NCBI RefSeq assembly: GCF_031877795.1
Contig: NC_133933.1
Span: forward strand, 7,500,632-7,564,631
DNA length: 64,000 nucleotides
Origin: Strix aluco
Taxonomy: Eukaryota; Chordata; Aves; Strigiformes; Strigidae
Direction: 5' to 3'
Shown here piece after piece: positions 51,278 through 61,468 of the stretch. The position numbers and the translations under genes are program-made. Positions within the stretch are counted from its first letter, which is position 1. Each line of letters starts with the position of its first letter. The notes under the pieces were generated by a model, which was not told where the DNA came from, made no database searches, and saw only the letters and a program-made list of their open reading frames with translations.

Positions 51278-54200
51278 TTCAGGTTTAGAGATAATACAAA
51301 CGTTCATGCTTTTTTTACTCTTCTATTTCATGCTGTCAGACTTTTCATTAACGTCTTTCACAGACAATTCAACAGTTCAAGTAAAAAAAAAAATAAATTG
51401 AAAGTAACTTAACATTTTTTTCAAATTCCACAGGCGAGTGAGTTAAGCCAGTGGTGCAGTGAATTGGCAAAGAGCCTTGGCTTTACAGCTGTTGTGCAAT
51501 ATGTGAACGTGAGCTGTAACCAACTGTGCTGTCCCTGGTGGAAAGATTTGTGAAGGTGAATTGTGGAAGGGGGGAGCCATCAGAGGGGGCTGGAGTTGAT
51601 TTATAAATGCTTCTGAGTAGGCTGAGGCTTTTGGTTGGAGTAACTGAACATCTGGTTATGGACCGTGTTTGTTTCTATAGTAGTAAACAGAAGAGTTGAG
51701 GCCAAAGTTAAAATAAAATTTCTTACCATATAGATTCGCTGAAGTGTTGTACACATACTTTGAGCATCATGGCTGGCACCACTTCAGTGAAACCTGTGTG
51801 CTTCACCAGCTGTTAGAATATAACCCATACGGTAAAGAGCTCAGAAGAGACGCACTGAAAGATTTAGAGCAATGCCACCTAGTGATAAAATATAATCTCC
51901 TGAAATAACTCTATTTTAATTTTCCAGGCTTTAAGATGCTTATTCCTTCACCGTACTCTTTGGCAATTCCACTTCTTAGCATTGAACTTGGACATCAAAA
52001 ATGCCTTGAGGCATAGTTAGAGCTTGTGCTCGGCACCAGCTTGGATTTGTAGGTATGGCTCATATCCCACTGAGAGCAGCGGGCAGAGCTGACCAGGTGG
52101 AGCCTTTTTGCCTCACTTCTTTCCTCCTGTCTTAGACCAGTTAGTGGCTGAGTGCTGATATCACTACTTAGTAGGAGGGAGTGCATCTGAATCTGACCAT
52201 TTTTAGCCTTTGATGCCTGATGGTGAATAATTTTTTCCCCCAACAGCTGCCTGAATAAGGTGTCCATCTGTTCCTTATTAAAAAAACCAATCCTTTATGT
52301 GCTTAACGTTATGCAGCCTATATCAGTTGAATATAGGGTGTACTTTGTCCCATATTTCAGCAATAATCACACAGAGGAATCTATACAAAGATACAATGGT
52401 GTGATTTGATAAGATCCATGATTGTTGTATTGCAAACAGAACACTGAAGGCTTTTCTTTGCCTTTTCCAGTGTTCATTTCTTCTGTTTTTCATATTCTTT
52501 TTGTTATTGTATTTCCTGGTAATGCAAACAGTTATTCAATATTTATGAGGCATAACTGTGACCCTTTAATAGCCAAAATTATTTGGACTGTTCTATATTA
52601 TGCACTTCCACAAGAAGATTGAATCAATATGTTTCCCACCGAGATTCTTTTTGTCTTGTGATGCCCTTCATGATGGTGGTGATCCTGGTGCTTGATTTCC
52701 TCACGCAAGGTATCACGACGGTTCAAAGGGATGGCTCCTGAGAGTAACCTGAACAGGATATGGCTAAAAGAACCTGCTAAAACAAACCTTTGGGCAAAAC
52801 AGCAATGCAAATTTGGGGAGCCAGACGCTTTTTCTTTTTGATGTTTTTAAAAAAAATGGTCTGTGGCTTCGCCAAGACCGCTGTCCTATCATATGTATTT
52901 GGTGAGATACATGTACAAAGGCAAACCTGTGGTAAAAACCAGAGCTTTTATTTCCTTTCCAATCTAAATTCCTTTGTCTTGAATTTGAAACTGTTGATTT
53001 CAAATGACGTGTCAGTCTCTCCTCTTTTTTTGATCTTCTTGTACTCTTTTCTCGGAAGTGAAATTCAAATGGAAAATTTGCTGAATACCAAGTCCTCCCT
53101 TTGGATGCTGATGCAGCTCTGCTCCCACCGAGAGGTAAGGGTTGCAAAGAGCTAACAAATTACTGAGAAGTCTCTTGAAGGGCCCCCCACCTTGAAGCCA
53201 GCATGGTAGTTCTGATGGAAAATAGGTTCTCACTCCTTAAAATCTGATTTTGTAGCAAAGTAAAAACAAAACCCAAAATAAACTAAACTTCACTTTTGCC
53301 ATACAAAGTTCTTTATTGAAGATTTGAACTCTCATCCGCTCCTCATGGCTTCTTTATTTTCTACAAGTAAAATTCGGATGTAGCCAAACACCGGGTTTGT
53401 GCAATGGTTTAGAAGTGACCTCTCGAGCAGAGCCTGCACATGTTTTTGTAATGCTCATTATAGTTATCTCACAGGAGAAGTAATAACAGGTAATGCATTT
53501 CTTTATAATGAGAATGATGTCATGAGAGCAGTTTAGGGGACAAGCGATGTGTTTTTCCTAATGATTTATTTGCTTATATTTTTTCCTTTTTTTCTTACAC
53601 TGTCAGAATTGAATGTTTCTTTTTTAATTATGAATGTGCAGTGGCTTTTTGGTGAATTGTTTAGGAAGCCATGATACTGCGGAGTGTGACAATATAAGTA
53701 TATAGCCTTCACAATGATTTGGAAAGGGACAGCACTACAAAAAAGAAGGTATAGGAATAGATGTGTTTGTTTTCATGCCAAAAATCCAGACAAAATTATT
53801 TCTGTCAGGGGAGAATTTCAAAGAACTGATAGGCTTTGTCATCCATCTCCCACTGAATTTCAGTAGGCTTTGTATGGCCTGCCTTTTAGAAAATCCTCCA
53901 TTTTTCTTTACAAAAGGCTGTTTATTGTTGTTGTCTACAGCACAGCACTTCTGAACCTCAGACTTGAATAAGGTTTCATTGCGTAAACAGTCTTACTAAT
54001 CGTTATGTAAGGTGCACGTGAGATGGAGGGAAAAAATCAAATTTTCATTTCTCCCTATGTGTTTCCCATTGCTAACCTGTCTCCTCTGTGTCAGTTGTGG
54101 CCCCTAGCAAACAGCTCTTTGTGGCATGACCGGTGACAGAGGGTTGGGCTGGCGGGTGGTGGCAGCTGCACTCAGTGTCACCATGTTGGGATGTGGCACA

Positions 54201-57200
54201 CTCTGACCCTCCAGATGCCCAAGCTGGTATCTGCAAAAGACTGTCTGCAGCATCTTCTGAGCCTTGTGCCACAGTTTTTATCCTGTACCAGCACCCCAGC
54301 TCCAGTGCCTCCATACCAGGAGTGTGAAAAGGTCACTGCTTGCAAGGGGAAAGGTTTTTAGGCAGGGTCTGGGAAAGAGACAGCTGAATGTGAATCTAAA
54401 GGTAGCTATGCAGAGATCCTGAAGGAAATGACCCTTAACAGGGATAAATAGCTATTAACTTAAAACTATTACCCTGGCATGATGCTTTAAGCTATTTTGG
54501 TGGTCTTCTATTTTTTATAGTAATGATTAAGGCTTTTTTTAATTCATGATGACATGAAGGAAAAAACACTGGTCTGCAGCCTTTTCCAGGGAGGGGTGTG
54601 AAGTGCAGGCCTGTGAAATTGGTACAAGAAAGAGCAGAGACAAATTCACCTTATTCGTGTAGCAAGCTGCTTAACTCTGGCAGGACTTGGCAGCTGAATT
54701 ACGAGAAAAGTGCTGAAAGCAGCCCAGCTGAGATGGGGCAGATTTTTTCCTATCTTTGCCTCTACTTTTCAATGGGCTGCAAGGCTTGAATGGGAAATGG
54801 AAAATACAGAAGTTTTGTAAGTTCGTTCCATCAAAAGGATATTTATACAATGGAGTCTTGAAATCTTTGTTTTCCTTATTATCCTCTTGTCCCATGCTTC
54901 AGCCAAACATTTGCAATTAGTGCTCCACCAAAGTTGAAGAGCTCGTTATTAGTTGTGCCACACCTGTATGTTGTCATCCATTTCTCTTTACCAAAGAGAT
55001 GAACAATTACAAGGGCTCAGAAAGTTGAACAAACCACAGTTACTGCTCTCTCTTCCCCACCTTCCCTGAGCCTTTCTGTAATTCATTTGGGACACAGTTG
55101 GGAGCTTCTGAAGGCAAACAATTAGATTTATTAGTAATTCATGAAAGTTTTATTACCCATGTGGGTGGATTTCTTGGAGAACATCTTGCTGGATCTTTTG
55201 ATGTTCTGGTTTTAGTTCCACTTTCAGTCTTTCCTCTGATGCTTGATCTGTCCAGTCATTTTCCTTTGGCCCAGTCATTCTTATGGTTCACAGATGTGAA
55301 CCATGACTTTACCTTCACTTTCTTTTGCCCTTTTTCCTTAAGCCTGCTGCTATTGTTGGGTTTTGGTTTGGGTTTTCTTATATTAGTATTTCCAGGTCTC
55401 GCTTAGAGCTTTCTTTCGCCCATTGTTATCTTCTAAAATGTCACTGAGACCATCTGCTCCAAACTGACTCTGCTGAGCAATTCTAGTTCTCTAATGTCAT
55501 TTGCACAGACCTCTTCTCCAGACAGACTCAGTCTTCAGCAAGGAACTCAGTGGCATAAAACCCAAACAAGCCTGGTAAATGTGACAAGCATATCCTTTTA
55601 TTATAAATGAACCACATATTTTCATTACTTTTAGTACCTCTCTGCCATGGCTGCCTAAGCTGAACATTTGTCTGCATGGATATTAAGCAGTGGCTAAGAA
55701 TCAGATTCAGGAAACGATTTCAGCACATGGGTAATCATATTGCATTTAGCAGACATGTACATGCTGTAGTCCTAGTGAAATCCATGAAGCTTTCAGCGTG
55801 GGCCTAAACTTCATCATATTCAAATGCTCAGTTAAACACATTCTTCTTTCAAGGGCTTTATTCTTCTGGCTTGCGAACATGCATTTTACATATAATCTAT
55901 TTCTCTCTGTCCACTTTGGATTGCAGACTTGTAAAGCAAGCATGGGAGTTTGATTTCACTGTTTACATCAACAGTTTTCACCTTCTACTTGTCAGACACC
56001 ATATTGCTTACCAACCCCTCTGTTTTTCCTTATGTCTGGAGGTTCTAAATGAAAGAAAACCAAAACTGCTTGAGGAGGAAATTGCACCTTTCCTTCTCCC
56101 ATACTCTTTACTTGGCCCAGCTGGCCTGCAGTCAATAGATGCTGGAAACCAATTCTTATACTCTTCTTTTTTACTATTTGTGTTATCATGTCACTAAATT
56201 AGTACATACAGTTCTTGTTCACTCTGACACTTGGCAGTATAACACTTGTACAGTTAAACGTGTGTTGAGAGGATTCTGCCTGCAATTTAAAGTCTAAGTA
56301 ACTAGAAACTGTGGAGTAGGCTTCCAGTCTTCAAGTGTCCTTTAATCTTGAAAGGTCCACACAGTCCCACACAGCGATGGCGTGAAATATTTCATCTTAG
56401 TTCTTAATTCCTGTGCCTGGTAGCTGCCAACCTTCCTGGGTTCACATATCTTAGATACAAAGTGGTGACTGCTGTAGCCCCCTCTCTTCACTAACAGCTT
56501 TTAACATATAGAGCAGATCAGGAGCCATGTGCCTGTAAATAATGCTACCATTGTTAATACATTTGTAACAGTAATAAGATATTCCTGTAGTATAAAGCAA
56601 TGAAAATGTTCAGGTGAATATTTTTGAATAGGGCAAATGATCTTGAGATCGTCTGAGATAACTGTATCCTAAGCTCTTTAACCTAGAGACCTCCACACAG
56701 AAACACTGTTTTGCTTGGCTTCATCAGTTTGCTATGATAACTCATACATCCATCTTTTCACTGTTGTGTTCAAATCACTCAAATATGTTTCATGAAAATC
56801 CTCTTTAAGATAGTCATGGCTGATTTGGCAGTCAGCCCAAAGTAGAGCAATAGTAGCCATGCTCTCTCTGAACTCATTTACTGTGTTTTCTTCTTTGCTT
56901 TCCTCATACCTGTGCTGCTCAGTACCGAAACAAACCCATTTAAAGCTTGCTCTTGTACACTGTCGTAAGATGATCTATAGCAAGGCTGATAAATAGACAT
57001 ATTTTTAGAGTGCTTGTTCTGGAATCTTTCTGAAGTGACTTTTATCTTGAAGCTGAAGTGGGCCAGCTCACAGCAGTGAGGTGGTCCACTCAGCCAACTC
57101 ATAGCCGTGAGGTGGTCCACTCAGCCAACTCATAGCCGTGAGGTGGTCCTCTCAACTGCTGTGGTAGTTCCTGATAGCATTTCACTCTCTACATACTGTA

Positions 57201-60169
57201 CCTTCAATTACACAGGTTCTCCAGGGTTCTTCATAAGCAGAGAATATAAGGCTCTAGTTCTTGCTTTTCTTCAAATAGGTCTGTTCATTCCCTGTCCTAG
57301 TAACTTCTCAACAAGATTGTCAAATAAAACTGTTCCTTTCAACCACGGGCTTTTTAACTATGCATCCAATTCTTTCGTTTTGAAATCTCATGCTTTTTTA
57401 GTCCCATTTCTGCTGCTCCAAATGTAGGTATTGTCTTTGAGCCTGCTCCAGAGTCACTTAAAGCATGGTTGTATGCTCACTTCATAGTTTCAGTAAGACA
57501 GGTTTAAGGGAGACTCAGATTTGTGCAAAAGGATGCTTGTGTGTTTCATGCTCTCATAATGTGTAAGTTGATTATTGCAATATTCTGTTTCCAGCTGTTC
57601 AGAATGCTACTGCTCACACGTCTGCTAGGATGAACAATTAAAGATGAGCGCAATGTAAATCTTGTACTTAGGACTCAGTTGACTTCCACAGAGAGGAAAT
57701 GAGTTCTTACAACTTTCTCTGACATACTGGTCTCTTTGGGCATGGTACCATCCTATGCAGTCCCCAGGGAAAGAAACGCCTCCTGTAAATGTTAGTACTT
57801 CGTTGACCTCATACCAAATGCCAACTACTTGTTGTAAAATAATCGTAGTAATTTAATGGTTGCTTAAAGATGTGTTCAGCAATCCATTTGGGAACTGGAA
57901 TTGTTAAACTAATTTTATATTATTTTTCAAACACTGCTGTAGTTTTGACTGGTAAAACTGATAGTGTTGTCTATTCGTTTTCCATTAGATGAGCTAAAAA
58001 TTATGGGGAACCTTAGTGACTCTTACTGGACCAACTGATGAAGTTGGAGGAAAGAAAAAAAAAAGGAGGTTTTTTGATCTATCACTTCTACAACATTATT
58101 TGTGTATGGGGGACCCTTGATATCTCATGACATGTCGGTGAATAAATTGGACACAAAACCAAAATGGCCTTTATGAAACAGACTAAAAGTGATTAAATGC
58201 TAGGTTCTTAAGTATAATCACTAAATGGGAATGATTTCTAAAGTTGATTTGTTTCTGGAGAGGTTCCAGAGTGCTGGGGCCAAGAAATGATCTCTAAGAT
58301 CTTGCTAAATCCAGTACATCAATGTAAATTCATTATGGAAAAAGTTAGTAGGTTCAGTAGTTCCATGGACAAATTTATAACAAAAACACCTAGAAGTCAA
58401 TGCAGGACCAATCAGTACTGTAAAGACAGGCAGAGTTACAACTTTTTACAAATGGCTATAAGCAATCATTGGAACATTCCACAATAGCTGTAATAGATCA
58501 ACCTTGATTTTTAATTCAAGACTGGTACATTAAGAAAAAAAAAGGACTACAGACCAGAAGAAATAATTAATACAGATAAGCCCTACAGCTTACATAAAGC
58601 GCTAGGTTAGAAATTCCAGTGGTCTGGTCTTAAACTTCTGTAGTCATCAACTCGTAATGACCATTTTTCTCTAAATGGTCTCTCTGAACTGAGTTTTCTC
58701 TTCTTGGTGTTACTCAGATCTGACTTTTTACCCCAAACTTTCCTAACCCAATCTTTTAAATTTTTTTTTTTTTCAAACATCGTCACACAGACAAAACCAT
58801 CAAAACTCTATACTGTGAGGTTTATAAGCTAGAGCCAGCGGGTGCCATCTACTCAGCATTGCAATGTCCCTGCCATATAGTTCTTCCGTGGCACCAACTT
58901 GCAAAGCGGTACTGTCAGCCGGCGGTGGGGATGTCAGAAGATACACAGTGAATGATTTAGTCACACTCCTCACTCAAATCTGTGATACGAGTTTCTGAAT
59001 GTGTGCAGGGTCGTGTCTTGCCAATTTGAGGGAGCCAGGCGGGCTGCTCCATTGCTGCTGTTGTTGATGTTGCTCTTCTATGGACTGGCAACAAAATGGA
59101 AAGAGGCATGTCAACCAAGGGAAGACCTCTGGAGGAAGAAAAACATGTATTTTCATAGACAAGAATTTAAAATAGAGAAAACCTCTTTCCCCTGCTACTT
59201 TTTTATCTTCCTTTGGTTTCTGATCCCTAGGAACAATTGTGGATGGAAACAGTAGTGCCTCCGCTGTGGAGCAGTTGCCAGCAGGTATTACTGACCCGAG
59301 AGTCTCACAGGCCCCGAGTCACCTGGAAACAGTCATGCAGCAGGATCTCCTTTAATACTGGGGAAGGTGATGTAAGGGAGAGGTGTTGCTGAATACGGAT
59401 GAAAATAAACAACTTGGCTTAAAGAAATAACATAAAATTCTTTTTAACAACTGTCTATGCTTAGAACAGGCATCTAAAAGCTGAAGTCTGTTGACATAGC
59501 CTCTTAATGAGGCTGCAAAGATGTTTTCCTTGTCTACTGTGCCATTTCTAATGTTTTACCTTTCCCTCGTGTTTGATTTTTTTTTTTTTTCCAACATCAG
59601 TCATTCATTTACAGCACTTCTGTTGATTTAAATGGGCTTTGGATCAGGCTCCAAGTTACCATTTCCCTTCTGTTTGAATAGGGATTTCCTTTTATCCAGA
59701 GAAAAGAAATCAATGATTTGTCATGACAAACCAATGCTCATTTGAATTCATAATCATGTGGTGAGCTCTTCCATCATTTTCTAAAGCATTTTAGGATAAT
59801 GGAAGAAGAGTCTCACTTGTGATCTTTGCTGTTTTCCTTTGTTTTCCCACATTGATTTAAGTTCTGTATTCCATCTGACCATTTGTAGAATGGATTACAG
59901 TAAATCTATTATTTTGTTTGTTTTAAAGGCAGTACTAGCTTTCCATGCTTTCTGTGCCCGGAGTCTTTCCCAAGGGACCATTCAGGGATCCATCAAAGGA
60001 TTAACCTTTCACATGACAAATTAACAAACATAGCTGTGGGAACAAGCTAAACTATACCTTGACGTAGGCTTGCATATTCTGTACCGTTCATTTCTACTTG
60101 GAGGTTTGCAGATGGCAGATTATTTTTTACAGAACCGACTTCCCATCCTCTTAGGTGCTGCCACCTCTG
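51278..60169. other. Intergenic DNA upstream of the PCSK2 CpG island
   Basis: No exon or gene recognised. It holds the 31-bp minisatellite and two T runs. A phrase at about 59625-59652 (AAATGGGCTTTGGATCAGGC) resembles a word common in old reptilian and avian repeats. Confidence 0.65.
57061..57152. repeat. Minisatellite, 31-bp unit, about three copies
   Basis: Three head-to-tail copies of a unit with core AGCCGTGAGGTGGTCCACT occupy 57061-57090 (diverged, 30 bp), 57091-57121 and 57122-57152. The second and third copies are almost identical, and the first differs at several positions. This suggests an older duplication followed by a recent one. The array is probably variable in length between individuals. 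Confidence 0.9.
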
Positions 60170-60803
60170 AAATCCCACCACCGCCCGGAGCTCTCCCCAT
60201 CCTTGGCTGTCTCTCACAGGGAATGCCCCGGTGTTTTCCTGCCAGTGATTTCCACGCAAATTCATCTTCAGGGGTAGCGTGGGGAGCACGGACCCCTGCC
60301 TGTCCCTGCAAAGCTGAGCCGCTTGGCTGCGTGGACTGGTGGTCTGAGCCGAGGTGGGGGACACTGGCTTTGTCCTAGGGCTGCCTGCCCCCCTCCCTGG
60401 CCCTTGGCTTCCCCAAAAAGCGGGATGATTGCCCTGGTGAGCGGCTGGTTTGGGGTGCAAGCTGGTGCGGGGGGGTGCTCCCAGACCCTCTGTGTTCGCT
60501 GGGCTTAAAAGAGAAACTGGGTGCTGGCCCTGGCTGTGTGGGTTTTGCCGAAGTCTTTAGCCCCCCCCGACCGTACAGCCGCTTGTGTGTCGGCTCCTGT
60601 TCTGGGGGGGTCTGGCTCCGCTTGCCCCCCGCCACCAGCCCCACGGGAAGAAGAGCTGGAGGGATGGGGGGGCAGGTCCAGGGCTGGGCTGGGGTATGGG
60701 GGGGCTGCTGTGGGTACTGAACTGGGGCTGGTGAGTGGTGTAGAGGTGTAATTTGGGTGGGTAGGGGGCTCTGCGCGGGGGGGGAATTGCGAAAGGTGTG
60801 TGA

Positions 60804-60829
60804 GGGGTGGGTAGGGTGGGGTGTAGGGG
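60804..60829 (+). promoter_or_regulatory. G-quadruplex-forming motif upstream of PCSK2
   Basis: Five runs of three or four G occur within 26 bases (60804-60807, 60809-60811, 60814-60816, 60818-60821, 60826-60829). The first four are separated by loops of only 1, 2 and 1 nt. Short loops of this kind make a stable parallel quadruplex likely. It is about 450 bp upstream of the start codon on the sense strand. Function is not shown. Confidence 0.6.
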
Positions 60830-60856
60830 AGGCGTTAGGGGTGTTGCGAGGGCCGG

Positions 60857-60872
60857 GTGTGTGTGTGTGTGT
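60857..60872 (+). repeat. (GT)n microsatellite
   Basis: A short GT dinucleotide run of about eight units within the CpG island, directly after the G-rich segment. It is probably polymorphic. Confidence 0.85.
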
Positions 60873-61141
60873 GAGATGCGTGCGGGGGGGGCAAGGGCGA
60901 TCCTCCTCGCCCATGATTGGCAGCGCGGCAATCTCCCCCCCCCACCCCCCCCCCTCGGGCTGGTGCTTTCCCTCCGGCCGCCGCTGAACTGGAGCCGAGG
61001 AGGGGCCGGGCAGGCAGCGGGCAGGGCTGGCAGCGCGCAGGCACACGCACCTCTCGCACACACACGCACCCCTGAGCAGCCCCCCGCAGCCCGGCCGGTC
61101 CCCGCCACCCCGCTCCCCTCCTCCCTTCGCTGCTTTCGTTT

Positions 61142-61144
<3 letters not shown>

Positions 61145-61173
<29 letters not shown>
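61145..61173 (+). repeat. 29-nt poly(T) tract before the PCSK2 start codon
   Basis: An uninterrupted run of 29 T lies 100 bp upstream of the ATG, inside an otherwise very GC-rich island. It may fall in the 5' untranslated region, in the core promoter, or at the end of an upstream intron. It could be the tail of an inserted retroposed sequence in antisense, although no such body is visible, or a slippage-expanded tract. Its exact length should be treated with care because homopolymers are error-prone. Confidence 0.9.
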
Positions 61174-61178
<5 letters not shown>

Positions 61179-61273
61179 TCTCCCCTCCCATCTTTTGGGC
61201 GCTTCCCCGTCTCGCCCGCCCGGCGCCCTCCCCGCGGCGCGGCGGGCTGCCTCCGCGGGCGCGCAGCGGGGCC

Positions 61274-61468
61274 ATGCCGGCGGGGCCGCCGCTGCTGCGG
61301 GGCGCCCTCCTCCTCCTCCTCCTCTTCCTCCTCCTGCTGCTCTTCCTCGGCGCCCCGGCCCGGGGAGCCGTCTACACCAACCATTTCTTGGTGGAGCTGC
61401 ACGGCGGGGGGGGGCAGGCGGAGGCCGAGCGGGTGGCGGCGGAGCACGGCTTCGGCGGGGTGCGGAAG
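61274..61468 (+). CDS. PCSK2: PCSK2 (prohormone convertase 2) coding exon 1, partial gene
   Basis: Encodes the first 65 residues of PC2, a subtilisin/kexin-family serine protease that cleaves prohormones at paired basic residues in secretory granules of neuroendocrine cells. Residues 1 to about 30 form a signal peptide with an almost pure leucine core. From residue 33 comes the start of the inhibitory prodomain, VYTNHFLVELH, then VAAEHGFGGVRK, which closely match the PC2 prodomain as I know it from mammals (VFTNHFLVELH, VAAEHGFGVRK). The ATG at 61274 has G at -3, and no other ATG lies between the T tract and this codon. The reading frame is exactly 65 codons and ends in phase 0 at AAG|GTAAGC, a consensus donor; in mammals the protein continues LPFAEG from the next exon. 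The catalytic domain lies beyond the window. Two differences stand out: the leucine run and a glycine expansion after ELH. Identification is from remembered family sequence, not a search. Confidence 0.93.
61307..61348 (+). repeat. CTC-rich trinucleotide tract within PCSK2 exon 1
   Basis: Six consecutive CTC codons (61307-61324), then TTC, CTC, CTC, CTG, CTG, CTC, TTC, CTC. The tract encodes the hydrophobic core of the signal peptide, so length changes of three bases would alter the leucine run without breaking the frame. Confidence 0.85.

Noticed and set aside
1-60169. Search for exons of OTOR or other genes expected upstream of PCSK2
   Set aside because: In mammals OTOR lies well upstream of PCSK2, but no frame in this window matches otoraplin or any other protein I recognise.
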